DNA of 64,000 nucleotides from Gordonia polyisoprenivorans. GTDB taxonomy: Bacteria > Actinomycetota > Actinomycetes > Mycobacteriales > Mycobacteriaceae. Of this stretch, positions 25,832-34,737 are shown one piece after another; the first letter of the stretch is position 1, and every line of letters begins with the position of its first letter. The notes below the pieces were generated by a model that saw nothing but the letters and a program-made list of their open reading frames with translations, searched no databases and was not told the DNA's origin. Both the position numbers and the translations under genes were made by a program. The stretch covers positions 1,922,001 to 1,986,000 of the forward strand of contig NZ_CP072203.1 of the NCBI RefSeq assembly GCF_017654315.1, read 5' to 3'.

Positions 25832-25923
25832 TCGCCTGTTTTCAGTCATTCGCCGAGTACACCGCATCCTCCGACCTGGGCTTTTGTCGAATCTCTACTC
25901 CCGGAATGACTGAAAACAGGCGA
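25832..25923. repeat. 92-bp inverted-repeat element, copy 2
   Basis: Inverted repeats here are 20 bp perfect (25832-25851 and 25904-25923), including the same 18 outer bases as copy 1. The length is again exactly 92 bp. The core differs mainly in two blocks (after GCCG, and before the right arm), while GACCTGGGCTTTTG and GAATCTCTACT are retained. It begins 9 bp after the stop of the DUF559-type gene and ends 68 bp before menD, so it could also affect menD expression. Confidence 0.85.
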
Positions 25924-25978
25924 GCCGGGGTGCCACGGCGCATCCATCGGTGGAGATCGGTGCGGAAAAGCGGCATCG

Positions 25979-25991
25979 TAGTGTGGAAACC
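25979..25991 (+). promoter_or_regulatory. Leaderless -10 box before menD
   Basis: TAGTGT, then 7 nt, then ATG 25992. No Shine-Dalgarno. Confidence 0.5.
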
Positions 25992-27677
25992 ATGAGTTGT
26001 TCCCCGGAATCCGCGCCGCCGAACCCGTCCACCCTGCAGGCGCGGGTCATCGTCGACGAGTTCGTCCGCGGCGGCGTCCGTGACGCGGTGCTGTGCCCGG
26101 GATCACGCAATGCGCCACTGGCATTCGCGCTCCATGCCGCCGACGCCGCGGGTGCGCTGCGGCTGCACGTCCGGATCGACGAGCGGTCGGCGGGATTCCT
26201 GGCCCTGGGGTTGGCGGCGTCGTCGGGGCGGCCGGTGCCGATCGTGATGACCAGCGGTACCGCCGTGGCCAACATGAGCCCGGCGGTCTTCGAGGCCAAC
26301 TATGCCCGGGTGCCGCTGGTGGTGGTCAGCGCGAATCGGCCGTACGAGTTGCTCGGGTCGGGGGCCAATCAGACCGTCGAACAGTTCGGGATCTTCGGTA
26401 CGCAGGTGCGTGCGGCGATCAGTCTGGGCCTGGCCGAGGCCGACGTCGACACCAACAGTCAGTGGCGCTCGGCGGTCGGTCGCGTGCTGGCGGCGGCGCG
26501 GGGTGCGCGGACCGGCAACGCCGGACCGGTGCAGTTCGACATCCCGTTGCGCGAGCCGCTCGTCCCCGGTCCGCAGACCGGCCCCGAGTCCGACCTCGGG
26601 GTCTTCGCCGGACGCCCAGGTGGGCTGCCGTGGACGCAGGCCCCGGTCGGCAAACTCGACATCCCACTGCCCATCGACCTGTCCGTCGACACCGTCGTCG
26701 TCGCAGGTCATGGGGCCGGTCGCTATCCGGAACTGGACGGGATCCCGACGGTGGCCGAGCCGACCGCACCGCATGCGGCGACCCCGCTGCATCCGCTGGC
26801 ACTCGATGCGCTCGCCCCGAAACAGGCCATCATCTGCGGTCGGCCCACCCTGCACCGCGGGGTGGCGCGGCTGCTTGCCGACCCCGAGGTCCGCGTCTAC
26901 GCGGTGACCACCGGACCGCGGTGGCCGGACGTGTCGGGCAATGTGTTCGCGACCGGCACCCGGGTGGAGGCGACCGGCGAGGCGGCCGAGGACTGGCTCA
27001 AGAGGTGTGCCGAGGTTCATCAACGCGTCCTCGGTGCGGTCGATGCCGAACTCGATGCGGGCGGCCCGGCGACCGGCCTGCACGTCGCGCGGACGGTCAG
27101 CGCGGCCATGGTGCCCGGCGAGCAACTGGTCGTCGGCGCGAGCAACCCGATCCGCGACGTCGCGCTGGCCGGGCGCGTCTCGCCGGGCGTGCGGGTGCTC
27201 TCCAACCGTGGCGTGGCCGGTATCGACGGGACGAATTCGACCGCGATCGGCGCGGCACTGGCCCACGACGTCGACCATCCGGGTTCGCGGACCGTCGCCT
27301 TGATGGGGGACCTCACCTTCATTCACGACGCCACCGGATTGATCCTCGGACCGTCGGAGCCACGGCCGCGGCAACTGCGGATCGTCGTTGCCAATGACGA
27401 CGGCGGCGGGATCTTCGGGCTGCTCGAGCAGGGCGATCCGCGATTCAACTCCGGCCCGTATGCCGGCGCCTACGAGCGGGTGTTCGGCACGCCGCATCGC
27501 ACCGACCTGGCCTCGCTGTGTGCGGGATTCCATCTGCCGCACCGCCGCGTCGAGCTGGCCGACCTGGCCGCGGTGCTGGCCGAGCCCGGCACCGACGGGG
27601 TGGAGGTCGTCGAGGTGATCACCGACCGCGAGCGCCTGCGATCGGTGCACGCGGGGATCGTGGGCCGACTGCGGTAG
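25992..27677 (+). CDS. menD: SEPHCHC synthase, menaquinone biosynthesis
   Basis: 561 residues, normal for MenD. A thiamine-diphosphate enzyme that adds 2-oxoglutarate-derived succinic semialdehyde to isochorismate. Visible marks: [13 protein letters not shown] at the N-terminus, [17 protein letters not shown] with the ThDP-activating Glu, [34 protein letters not shown], and the C-terminal ThDP/Mg site [12 protein letters not shown] with [16 protein letters not shown]. Start 25992 is supported by the leaderless -10 box. It is followed after 21 bp by the DUF3592 gene and then mgtA, the same order as Rv0555-Rv0557 in M. tuberculosis (from memory). Confidence 0.96.
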   Translation: MSCSPESAPPNPSTLQARVIVDEFVRGGVRDAVLCPGSRNAPLAFALHAADAAGALRLHVRIDERSAGFLALGLAASSGRPVPIVMTSGTAVANMSPAVFEANYARVPLVVVSANRPYELLGSGANQTVEQFGIFGTQVRAAISLGLAEADVDTNSQWRSAVGRVLAAARGARTGNAGPVQFDIPLREPLVPGPQTGPESDLGVFAGRPGGLPWTQAPVGKLDIPLPIDLSVDTVVVAGHGAGRYPELDGIPTVAEPTAPHAATPLHPLALDALAPKQAIICGRPTLHRGVARLLADPEVRVYAVTTGPRWPDVSGNVFATGTRVEATGEAAEDWLKRCAEVHQRVLGAVDAELDAGGPATGLHVARTVSAAMVPGEQLVVGASNPIRDVALAGRVSPGVRVLSNRGVAGIDGTNSTAIGAALAHDVDHPGSRTVALMGDLTFIHDATGLILGPSEPRPRQLRIVVANDDGGGIFGLLEQGDPRFNSGPYAGAYERVFGTPHRTDLASLCAGFHLPHRRVELADLAAVLAEPGTDGVEVVEVITDRERLRSVHAGIVGRLR

Positions 27678-27685
27678 CGGGCACG

Positions 27686-27698
27686 TATTCTGAGGTGC
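27686..27698 (+). promoter_or_regulatory. Leaderless -10 box before DUF3592 gene
   Basis: TATTCT, then 7 nt, then ATG 27699. It suggests an own transcript rather than simple read-through from menD. Confidence 0.5.
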
Positions 27699-28238
27699 AT
27701 GAATCCGGTCATCCTGCGGCGCGTGCAGAAGACGCTGCTGGTGATCGGGCTGATCGTCACCGTGATGGCCGGCGCGATGGTCGTGGCGGCCTTCCGCAAC
27801 GACGCGGCGATCAACCGCGACAAGGGCACCGTGATGGCCGACATCGTCTCGGCCGACCGCCTGCACGCCGTAGCCTACTTCCAGACGCCGGACGGGCAGA
27901 TCTACAGCCCGCGGCTTGGGCTGCTGTATCCGACCGAACTCGGTACTGGACAACGCATCAGCGTCGAATACGACCAGAGCAACCCCGACCTGGCTAAGCC
28001 AGCCGGGCGAGGGGCGACGCTGGCGATCATCCCGGCGTTGTCGGTGGCCGCGCTGACGTGGCTGATCGTTCTCGCCGTGATGGTGCTGATTGCCGAGGCC
28101 AATCGCCGCTTGCTGCGCCGGGCCGCGCGTCGCGCCGACGAGGACGACTCCGGCCCCGACGACGGTGACGGCGGCGATCACCCCGACGACGACCCGTCAC
28201 CGCGTCCCGCCGACGACCGGGCAACCGTCGATGCGTGA
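27699..28238 (+). CDS. DUF3592 membrane protein
   Basis: 179 residues. Two membrane helices (residues 10-30, LLVIGLIVTVMAGAMVVAAF, and 108-132, IIPALSVAALTWLIVLAVMVLI) enclose an extracytoplasmic strand-rich DUF3592 domain with AVAYFQTPDGQIYSP and ISVEYDQSNPDLAKP. A strongly acidic cytoplasmic tail (DEDDSGPDDGDGGDHPDD) follows. Function is unknown. It is the positional equivalent of Rv0556 between menD and mgtA, so the neighbourhood is conserved. Confidence 0.83.
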   Translation: MNPVILRRVQKTLLVIGLIVTVMAGAMVVAAFRNDAAINRDKGTVMADIVSADRLHAVAYFQTPDGQIYSPRLGLLYPTELGTGQRISVEYDQSNPDLAKPAGRGATLAIIPALSVAALTWLIVLAVMVLIAEANRRLLRRAARRADEDDSGPDDGDGGDHPDDDPSPRPADDRATVDA

Positions 28239-28331
28239 GGACGCTGCGGCGACCAGAGGTTCGCGCGGAGTTCGCGCGTAGGTCACATGCGGTCGTCGCC
28301 GAGGTCATCGAAGACAACGACCATTGGCGCC

Positions 28332-29495
28332 ATGCGCGTGGCTATCGTCGCCGAGAGTTTTCTTCCGCAGGTCAACGGGGTGGTCAACTCGGTTCTACGA
28401 GTCGTCGAGCATCTCGAGGACGCCGGGCATGATGCCGTGGTGATCGCACCGGATTCCGAGCGGGACGGTCTGCGGGCACCCCGGCTGGTGGGGCGGCACA
28501 CCCCCGTGCACACGGTGCCCTCGATGCGATTCCCCGGCGTCACGTCGCTGCCCGTCGGGGTGCCGATGCCCAGCATGTATCGCGCCCTGCGCGACGTGCG
28601 CCCCGACGTGGTGCACCTCGCCTCGCCCTTCGTGGTCGGCGGGGCTGGTGCGTTGGCGGCCAAGCGGTTACGGGTGCCGACGGTGGCCGTGTTCCAGACC
28701 GACGTCGCCGGATTCGCCGAGGCGTATCGGCTCCAGGTGGCCGGTCGCGCGGCGTGGCGATACACCCGGATGGTGCACCTGGCCTGCGACCGCACCCTCG
28801 CGCCGTCCACGGCGACGATGGAAGCACTTGCCGCCCGCGGGATTCCGCGACTGCATCGATGGGCGCGCGGCGTCGACACCGCCCAGTTCTCGCCCGCCAG
28901 ACGCGACGACGACCTGCGCGCGCGTTGGGGTGCGGACCGGTTGATCGTCGGATTCGTGGGCCGGCTGGCGCCGGAGAAGCATGTCGAGCGACTCGCCCCA
29001 CTGGACGGCGACCCGTCGGTGCGGTTGGTGATCGTCGGTGACGGCCCGGAACGTGCACGCCTGCAACGACTCTGCCCGAATGCGGTGTTCACCGGCGAAC
29101 TCCGCGGCGAAGAGCTGGCGCGCGCCTATGCCAGCCTCGACGTGTTCGCCCATCCCGGCGAGCACGAGACCTTCTGCCAGGCGATCCAGGAGGCGATGGC
29201 CAGCGGGGTTCCGGTGATCGGCCCGGATGCGGGTGGACCACGGGACCTGGTGACCCCGCTGTCGACGGGATTCCTCCTCGATCCGGCGACCTACACCGAT
29301 CGCATCGCCGACACCGTCGCCGCGCTGCGGGAGCCCGCGCGACGAGCGGCGATGGGCCGGGCCGGGTTGGCCGCGGTGCGCGCGCGGACCTGGCCGGCGC
29401 TGTGTGAGGAATTACTGGGCCACTATGGCGAGGTCATTGCCGAGCGTGGAGGCGACGCGCGGATCGCGTTGGGGAGGCAACGGCTCGCCGGGTGA
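28332..29495 (+). CDS. mgtA: GDP-mannose-dependent alpha-mannosyltransferase (MgtA-like)
   Basis: 387 residues, GT4 family. [20 protein letters not shown] at the N-terminus is the signature of MgtA/PimB-type mannosyltransferases. The donor site shows [15 protein letters not shown] and [19 protein letters not shown] (E-x7-E region). The mycobacterial homologue (Rv0557) mannosylates glucuronosyl-diacylglycerol to make lipomannan-like glycolipid. Transfer of that substrate to this organism is inferred. ATG 28332 was chosen because the conserved sequence starts there. The 45 nt upstream in frame add nothing. Confidence 0.9.
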   Translation: MRVAIVAESFLPQVNGVVNSVLRVVEHLEDAGHDAVVIAPDSERDGLRAPRLVGRHTPVHTVPSMRFPGVTSLPVGVPMPSMYRALRDVRPDVVHLASPFVVGGAGALAAKRLRVPTVAVFQTDVAGFAEAYRLQVAGRAAWRYTRMVHLACDRTLAPSTATMEALAARGIPRLHRWARGVDTAQFSPARRDDDLRARWGADRLIVGFVGRLAPEKHVERLAPLDGDPSVRLVIVGDGPERARLQRLCPNAVFTGELRGEELARAYASLDVFAHPGEHETFCQAIQEAMASGVPVIGPDAGGPRDLVTPLSTGFLLDPATYTDRIADTVAALREPARRAAMGRAGLAAVRARTWPALCEELLGHYGEVIAERGGDARIALGRQRLAG

Positions 29496-29605
29496 GTCGA
29501 TCGGCTGCTGCCGGCCGGGGCCGGGACGGTGGTTTGACCTGGGCATGATCGGGGAATGCTGCGTGAGCACGTGTTTCGCCCGCTCATCGGCCCCGGAAGG
29601 CGCAC

Positions 29606-30304
29606 ATGACCCTCAGCTTCGAGCAGATCAGTCCCGAACCGTCGTACGCCGGTGGTGTGTATCAGCCACAAGAGGATTCGCTGCTGTTGGCCGACTGTCT
29701 GCGCCGGGTTCCGCAGGTCGTCGGTGGCCGGGTACTGGATCTGTGCACCGGCAGCGGCGTGTTGGCGCTGGCGGCGGCCCATGCGGGAGCTGCGTCGGTC
29801 ACCGCCGTCGATGCCTCCGACCTGGCGGTGCATCACGCGCGACGTCTCTGCGCCGACGCCCCGTGTCCGGTTCGGGTGCACCACGGGCGGTTTGAGGACC
29901 TCGTCGGCCGCGGCAGGTTCGATGTGGTGACCTGTAATCCGCCGTACGTGCCGGCTCCCGGCATCGACGACGGCGTGGCGATCAGTCCCGGCCCCCGACA
30001 TGCATGGGACGCCGGTCCGACCGGGCGCGACGTCCTGGATCCGTTGTGCGCATACGCATCTGATTTCCTCGAGCCCGGCGGGACCCTGTTGGCGGTGCAG
30101 TCGGAGTTCGCCGACGTCGACGCCACGGTGAATGCGTTGCGCGCCAACGGCCTCGACGCGCACCTGATGGCGGCGCGGTGGGTGCCGTTCGGGCCCGTGA
30201 TGACCGCGCGCGCCGAGTGGCTCGAAGGTCTCGGACTGCTCGAAAAGGGTCGGCGGACAGAGGAACTCGCCGTGGTACGAGCGACCAGGAAAGGTGCGGC
30301 ATGA
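29606..30304 (+). CDS. HemK2/PrmC-like methyltransferase (NPPY motif)
   Basis: 232 residues. SAM motif I is VLDLCTGSGVLALAAA near residue 43, with the acidic contact in TAVDASD. VTCNPPYVPAP near residue 113 is the NPPY motif of enzymes that methylate amide nitrogens (protein Gln) or adenines. SGPRHAWDAGPTGRDV follows as in HemK2/MTQ2-type proteins. It is shorter than release-factor methyltransferase PrmC and lacks its N-terminal helical domain. A GGAAGG ribosome site precedes ATG 29606. It overlaps the CDGSH gene by 4 bp, so they are co-translated and may modify or serve the same target. Confidence 0.83.
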   Translation: MTLSFEQISPEPSYAGGVYQPQEDSLLLADCLRRVPQVVGGRVLDLCTGSGVLALAAAHAGAASVTAVDASDLAVHHARRLCADAPCPVRVHHGRFEDLVGRGRFDVVTCNPPYVPAPGIDDGVAISPGPRHAWDAGPTGRDVLDPLCAYASDFLEPGGTLLAVQSEFADVDATVNALRANGLDAHLMAARWVPFGPVMTARAEWLEGLGLLEKGRRTEELAVVRATRKGAA

Positions 30305-30489
30305 GTGACGCGACCCCCATCCGGGTGACACGCGGTGGACCGGTGATGGTGCCCGGGCCCGTCGACATCGAACTCCCCGACGGCACCCACGTGCGCTCGG
30401 ATCGGTTCATGGTGGCGGTGTGTGCCTGTGGACGCAGCCGCACATATCCGTTGTGCGACACCAGTCATCGGCGTCGTCGGCGGGAATAG
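30301..30489 (+). CDS. CDGSH-type iron-sulfur protein
   Basis: 62 residues. CACGRSRTYPLCDTSH (near residues 41-56) matches the CDGSH ligand pattern C-x-C...C-D-x-S-H for a 2Fe-2S cluster held by three Cys and one His. The Pro-Gly and DGT turns before it are usual for small bacterial members. It is probably an electron carrier or cluster donor. The ATG overlaps the methyltransferase stop. The next gene is a convergent haem-oxygenase-like diiron protein that begins 30 bp away, a likely redox partner. Confidence 0.88.
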   Translation: MSDATPIRVTRGGPVMVPGPVDIELPDGTHVRSDRFMVAVCACGRSRTYPLCDTSHRRRRRE

Positions 30490-30519
30490 TGCGCTCTGGG
30501 TGAGAGTGCGTCGGGCCGG

Positions 30520-31530
30520 TCAGACCGGCACAGATGCGACTCCGGCCAGTACCGGCCCGGTCCCCCATGCGGCGGTCAGCCCCGCCTCGAATGCGTCCTC
30601 GACGAACAGGAATCCTCGGATGCCCAGGATCACATCGTCTTCGAGTTCGGGCTCCTCGGCGAGAAGTGAGCCCACCACGTCGCGGCGCAGGACCTGCTCA
30701 TGGACGGCGTCGGCTTCGACGTGTTCGCGATAGAACAGCCGGCACGGCTCGGGGGCGTCGAGCCGTTCGAGCCCGCTGAGCAGCCGGGACGATCCCGGCG
30801 ACGACGTGATCTCGGTGGCGGCCAGGTGTCCGACGGTCGCACCGCGCAGCGATCGGTGTAAACCGAAGCAGGACATCAGATTCACCGGGGCGAGCGCCCA
30901 CGCCGGAGCGCGGTCGAGATAGGCCAGGTAAGCGGGGTCGAGGTCGGCAGCCGCCAGGAGGTCGGCGAACAGCTCCTGATGAACGGATTCGCCACGGCCG
31001 CCACCGAATTCGTCGAATTCCACCGCGACGAACGCCGCCTTGGCGGTGCGCCGCAGGCGCGGGATGGCCCAGGCGTGCGGATCGGCCTCTTTGAGGTGAT
31101 ACAGCGACCGCAGAGCGAACAGGTCGCGGTACTGCTGCCAGGTTCCGTTGTCGCGCAACCGGAACGAGAGGCCGTCGCCGTGGACGGGCTCGACGCTCAA
31201 CTCGTCCATCAACGCTTCGGCCGTCGTTGATGCGGTATCGAGGCCGGCGCGCACCGCGTCGAGGAAGAGCCGTTCGAGTGCGGTGCGCAGGGCGATGATG
31301 CCGGGATCCCACTCGCGGTCGCCGACGACGTCGGTGAAGCCCGCGTAGTGCAACTCGTAGGCGACGTAGAGGGCGAGTTGGAGGTCGTCGCCAAAGGGGT
31401 CGACGTCGGCGACGAGGTCGGGAGCGACGTCGGTGCCGTCACGCAGCGCGGTGAGGAGACGTTCCGAGAGCAGACCTCGGGATGAGGGCAGCGCGCGGCT
31501 GACGGTCGCGGTGGGAATGCGCGTATGCAT
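30520..31530 (-). CDS. Iron-containing redox enzyme (haem-oxygenase-like diiron oxidase fold)
   Basis: 336 residues from the ATG at 31530. All-helical, with metal-ligand candidates spaced as in haem-oxygenase-like diiron oxidases: ALYVAYELHYAGF near residue 58, VEFDEFGGGRGESVHQELF near 185, and LFYREHVEADAVHEQVL near 275. In-frame sequence upstream of 31530 is Pro/Thr low complexity and not counted. Known relatives oxidise or cleave fatty acids and amino-acid derivatives, and the substrate here is unknown. The pairing with a CDGSH protein and a HemK2-like methyltransferase is seen in many actinobacteria (from memory). Confidence 0.83.
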   Translation of the reverse strand: MHTRIPTATVSRALPSSRGLLSERLLTALRDGTDVAPDLVADVDPFGDDLQLALYVAYELHYAGFTDVVGDREWDPGIIALRTALERLFLDAVRAGLDTASTTAEALMDELSVEPVHGDGLSFRLRDNGTWQQYRDLFALRSLYHLKEADPHAWAIPRLRRTAKAAFVAVEFDEFGGGRGESVHQELFADLLAAADLDPAYLAYLDRAPAWALAPVNLMSCFGLHRSLRGATVGHLAATEITSSPGSSRLLSGLERLDAPEPCRLFYREHVEADAVHEQVLRRDVVGSLLAEEPELEDDVILGIRGFLFVEDAFEAGLTAAWGTGPVLAGVASVPV

Positions 31531-31567
31531 AGGTCCGGTGTACCCGTTCGGTGAGCTGGGTAAACCG

Positions 31568-31762
31568 CTAATCGGCGGGCTCGGCGTCGCCGGCGGCGGG
31601 GGAGTCGGGGTCGCCGGTGCCGGGCTGTTCGGTCGCCGACTCCGGGTCGACGACGGTGTCGTCGTCCTCGGCGGGGTTGTGGGTGATCTTGCGTTCGAGG
31701 TCGTCGACGGTCTCGCGGGCAGCACGCGACTCGTCGGTGTGCGGGGTGTTGTCTCCGGTCAT
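31568..31762 (-). CDS. Small acidic hypothetical protein
   Basis: 64 residues, strongly acidic and Pro/Glu/Asp-rich (for example VDDLERKITHNPAEDDDT), probably disordered. Its ATG at 31762 overlaps the stop of the small gene upstream by 4 bp (ATGA), which argues for real translation of both. No family recognised. Confidence 0.6.
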   Translation of the reverse strand: MTGDNTPHTDESRAARETVDDLERKITHNPAEDDDTVVDPESATEQPGTGDPDSPAAGDAEPAD

Positions 31763-31929
31763 GTGTCCTCGCCGTCGTCGGTCGTGTCGGGGGTGCTGTC
31801 GGTGTGGTCGTCACCGACGAGTTCGGGCGTCACCTCGCGGGTGGCCATGCCGCCGGACCCGTGGTTGTCGGTGGGTCCGGGATGCAGCTTGTCGTCGTCG
31901 GTGGTGGAGTTCTTGTCTCGGTCGGCCAT
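31759..31929 (-). CDS. Small acidic hypothetical protein, first of a coupled pair
   Basis: 56 residues: begins MADRDKNSTTDDDKLHPGP and ends TTDDGEDT. A clear AGGAG ribosome site lies 7 nt before ATG 31929. The stop overlaps the next gene's ATG. Like its partner it is acidic and likely disordered. Both follow the ferritin-like gene on the same strand, beyond a hairpin at 31998-32030. Possibly stress-related. That is inference only. Confidence 0.6.
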   Translation of the reverse strand: MADRDKNSTTDDDKLHPGPTDNHGSGGMATREVTPELVGDDHTDSTPDTTDDGEDT

Positions 31930-31997
31930 GGTTGTCTCCTGTCGTCGGAGGTCGTGTTCCCGCGTGGGGCGTCACTGAAACCCTGCGGAGAGACGAC

Positions 31998-32030
31998 GCC
32001 GTCCGCCCCCGGGGTGGTGGGGCGAACGGC
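31998..32030 (-). terminator. GC-rich hairpin after ferritin-like gene
   Basis: GCCGTCCGCCCC pairs with GGGGCGAACGGC (one C-A mismatch) around a 9-nt loop, just downstream of the reverse-strand ferritin-like gene. No U-tract, so it may be an attenuator or processing site rather than a full terminator. Confidence 0.45.
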
Positions 32031-32052
32031 GCTGTGGTGCCGGCGGCGAGGG

Positions 32053-33066
32053 TTACTCGACGCCGACCACATCCTTGGCGATCTCGGCGATGCGCGCCTC
32101 GGCGACATTGACGACGCGCTGCCGGTTCTTGTGGGCTTCCTCGAAGTGCAACGTCACGCGGATGTCGGCGGGCTCGTCGAGCTCCTTGATGGCGGCGACG
32201 GCGTCGGTGATGTTCAGGTCGGCGTAGTCGGGGATGGGCAGGTCGTCGGGGTCGACGGTGCCGGTGGCCTCGCGGACCGAGGCCACGGTGTCGGCGACAC
32301 CGGTGGCGCCGTTGATCCGGGCGTTGTCCTCGATGGCCTCGAGTGCGGCGTCACGGGCGGCGGTCGCTGTGCGCAGGGTTGCCGTTCCTGCCTCAACGAG
32401 GCTCTGCCCGGCCTGTTCTGCGGCTTCGGTGGCGTCGTCGACGGTGTTGCCGATGCGGCTGCGCAGACCGGAGACGGCGTCGGGGACCTGACGCAGTGCG
32501 TGTGCGACACGGTCGGCGCCGCGCGATGCGGCGATTGCCGGCAGCGTCACCGCGCGGGCGGCGAGGCCGCTGGCCCACTGGGTGGGACTGCGGCGCAGTG
32601 CGGCCGGCCCGCCGAGGGCTTCTTCGGCCAGCACCGTGCTGATCCAGTCGACGGTCTCGGTGTGGGCGTCGATGAGGCGCTCGGCCAGAGCGAGGAGGTC
32701 GGTGTCGTCGGCACCGGTGGCCAGGGCCTTGAGATATGTTGCGCGGCCGAGCAATTGCTGCTCGAGTGCGAGGTCGCCGAGGAGTGCCTCATCGAGTGGC
32801 TGGGCTTGCTCGGCGAGGGTCTTGACCGACGCGGCCACGCGGCCAAGCGCCGGCCGAAGGACATCGGCGAAGCCGTCGCGCTCGCGCAGCGCCTTCTCGA
32901 TGGCTGCAGCGCGGTCGCGGCCCTTGCGCGCATTGCCGGCCAGTTCGGCACGAACCGCCTCGGTGCGGGCCTGTGCCTGCCGGGTTTCGGCGATCTGGAT
33001 CTCGGTGTGGGTGAGCGCGAGGATCGCGCGCAGTTGCTGGTGGATGGTGGTGGTGGAGACGGTCAT
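32053..33066 (-). CDS. Ferritin-like four-helix protein
   Basis: 337 residues, Ala/Glu/Arg-rich helices throughout. Residues 85-150 read as a ferritin-like bundle ([33 protein letters not shown]) with Glu and His at ligand-like spacing. Residues 175-260 form a long amphipathic/coiled-coil segment ([16 protein letters not shown]). The family occurs in Gordonia, Rhodococcus and mycobacteria without known function. Iron or stress roles are guesses. The C-terminus [20 protein letters not shown] is charged. Confidence 0.6.
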   Translation of the reverse strand: MTVSTTTIHQQLRAILALTHTEIQIAETRQAQARTEAVRAELAGNARKGRDRAAAIEKALRERDGFADVLRPALGRVAASVKTLAEQAQPLDEALLGDLALEQQLLGRATYLKALATGADDTDLLALAERLIDAHTETVDWISTVLAEEALGGPAALRRSPTQWASGLAARAVTLPAIAASRGADRVAHALRQVPDAVSGLRSRIGNTVDDATEAAEQAGQSLVEAGTATLRTATAARDAALEAIEDNARINGATGVADTVASVREATGTVDPDDLPIPDYADLNITDAVAAIKELDEPADIRVTLHFEEAHKNRQRVVNVAEARIAEIAKDVVGVE

Positions 33067-33255
33067 GTTCCCTCCAGATGTTGGGGACGAGCTCTCGTGT
33101 CCACGGTGTTCCCCGGTTGGTGAGGAAGAAACCCCGTCGTGGCGAACGGTCGGTGAATGTGCCGCGATGACCGGGTGTCACCTGCGGTTTCGCGCAGATG
33201 TGAGTTGGGCCACCGGGCCCGCCGGACGCTTGGTCGGGCGGCGTTGGCGGGCAGG

Positions 33256-33268
33256 TAGCGTTATCGCC
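33256..33268 (+). promoter_or_regulatory. Leaderless -10 box before menG
   Basis: TAGCGT, then 7 nt, then ATG 33269. Confidence 0.5.
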
Positions 33269-33964
33269 ATGGCTACCCCCGATCGTGCGAGTCTGGACAA
33301 GGACCCGGCCGAGGTCGCGGCGATGTTCGACGGCGTCGCCAAGCGCTACGACATCACCAACACCGTGCTGTCGTTTGCGCAGGACCGGCGGTGGCGTAAG
33401 GCGACCCGCAAAGCGCTCGCGCTCACTCGCAACGACGTGGTGCTCGATCTGGCCGCCGGCACCGCCGTATCCACCGTCGAGCTGGCGACGTCGGGGGCGA
33501 TGTGCGTGGCCGCCGACTTCTCCCTCGGCATGCTCAAGGCCGGCACCGAGCGAGACGTACCGAAGGTCGCCGCCGACGCCATGGCCCTGCCCTTCGCCGA
33601 TGGATCATTCGACGCGGCGACCATCTCGTTCGGTCTGCGCAACGTCCACGACGTACCGACCACCCTGGCCGAGCTGCATCGCGTGCTCAAACCCGGTGGC
33701 CGCCTGGTCATTTGCGAGTTCTCCACACCGACGCTGCGACCATTTCGCACCGTCTACATGGAGTACTTGATGAAAGCGCTGCCCGCGGTGGCGACCAAGG
33801 TGTCGAGCAACCCAGCCGCGTACGTGTATCTCGCCGAATCGATTCGAGCCTGGCCCGACCAGTTCGGCCTCGGCGACCTCATTCGCAACGCCGGATTCAC
33901 CGACGTCCGCTGGCAGAACCTCACCGGCGGCATCGCGGCAATACACTCCGGTATTCGCGTCTGA
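33269..33964 (+). CDS. menG: Demethylmenaquinone methyltransferase
   Basis: 231 residues. UbiE/MenG family: last ring methylation of menaquinone with SAM. Family marks are [20 protein letters not shown] near residue 14, motif [40 protein letters not shown] near residue 115, and [15 protein letters not shown]. The longer frame upstream is unrelated sequence. The leaderless -10 box supports ATG 33269. Positional equivalent of Rv0558. A dispersed repeat follows 15 bp after its stop. Confidence 0.95.
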   Translation: MATPDRASLDKDPAEVAAMFDGVAKRYDITNTVLSFAQDRRWRKATRKALALTRNDVVLDLAAGTAVSTVELATSGAMCVAADFSLGMLKAGTERDVPKVAADAMALPFADGSFDAATISFGLRNVHDVPTTLAELHRVLKPGGRLVICEFSTPTLRPFRTVYMEYLMKALPAVATKVSSNPAAYVYLAESIRAWPDQFGLGDLIRNAGFTDVRWQNLTGGIAAIHSGIRV

Positions 33965-33979
33965 CTTCACACCTACGTG

Positions 33980-34077
33980 GGCCGAGGTTCCGAGGAGCGA
34001 CATCGCATCGGTTTTGACGTGGCCCGCCAGATCGGTGGTCGAGGTGCCGAGGAGCGATAGCGACGAGCCTCGAGACC
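33980..34077. repeat. Dispersed GGTCGAGG...CCTCGAGACC repeat (with a half copy)
   Basis: A 41-bp copy (34037-34077) begins GGTCGAGGTGCCGAGGAGC and ends GAGCCTCGAGACC. A decayed half copy lies at 33980-34000. The same family appears at 51215-51330, 52176-52216 and 52353-52390. REP-like, and common in related genera from memory. Confidence 0.7.
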
Positions 34078-34095
34078 GGCCGCTGTGGTGCTGGG

Positions 34096-34737
34096 TCAGG
34101 GTGGCATTTTGTCGATCGTAGCTTTGGTGAAGGCGATGGCTTTGGCGCACTTTTCGGATAGCGGAGCGCCGACAACGGCCACCGATGTCGTTACGATCGC
34201 GGTTCCTGACTGTACGTTGGTGACGCAGCTCTTCTGTCCGAGCCATATTCCGATTGCCACCATTCGTCCGTCGATGGTGAGATCCGGCTGCCACTCAATC
34301 GTGCTGTCATACTCTTCTTTGTAGCGTGCCAGCGACGAGTAGTTTCCGACGGCCTGGCTGAGGTTCGAGGTCGGGGAGTTTGAGAATCGCCACAGGCAGC
34401 CCCTTGCGGTTTGATGGTTCGCGAGCGCGACATCATCGACGGAATCTGGGGCGAGGCCCATTGAAAGCAGCTCTTGCCCGGTTAGCGCGGTGCACGGCTC
34501 ATATGGTGACCCATCATTCAAGTCACTCCATCGGTCCTCAAATTTTGTCGCGAAAGGTAGGGGATTTCCTGACGAGTCGGTTTGTCGGATAGTTGATGGT
34601 GCGGTCGCGGACGCAATGTTGGTCGATTCAATTGTGCCCGTTACTTGGGTCGAGCAGCCGATAACTGCCAAGGTGGTGAATGAAGCCATGCAATAGCGTG
34701 CCAGGTGGGAAATTCTATGCTCGGAACTCACGGCCAT
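34096..34737 (-). CDS. DUF3558-type lipoprotein
   Basis: 213 residues from ATG 34737 (an ATG at 34689 is also possible). The signal peptide ends in the lipobox TLAVIGCST, so Cys28 would be lipidated and the protein anchored outside the membrane. The mature part has DUF3558 traits: EPCTALTGQELLSMGL, ARGCLWRF and a final paired Cys. Base composition is clearly more AT-rich than the flanks, which suggests acquisition. It overlaps the upstream helical-protein gene by 23 bp; the pair resembles DUF3558/WXG-like pairs near type VII secretion functions (inference). Confidence 0.75.
   Translation of the reverse strand: MAVSSEHRISHLARYCMASFTTLAVIGCSTQVTGTIESTNIASATAPSTIRQTDSSGNPLPFATKFEDRWSDLNDGSPYEPCTALTGQELLSMGLAPDSVDDVALANHQTARGCLWRFSNSPTSNLSQAVGNYSSLARYKEEYDSTIEWQPDLTIDGRMVAIGIWLGQKSCVTNVQSGTAIVTTSVAVVGAPLSEKCAKAIAFTKATIDKMPP

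Noticed and set aside
26103..28181. Very long reverse-strand open frame (about 690 codons) over menD
   Set aside because: It is antisense to a complete menD with all ThDP motifs. Its translation is Arg/His/Gly-rich without domain signs, a GC-frame artefact.
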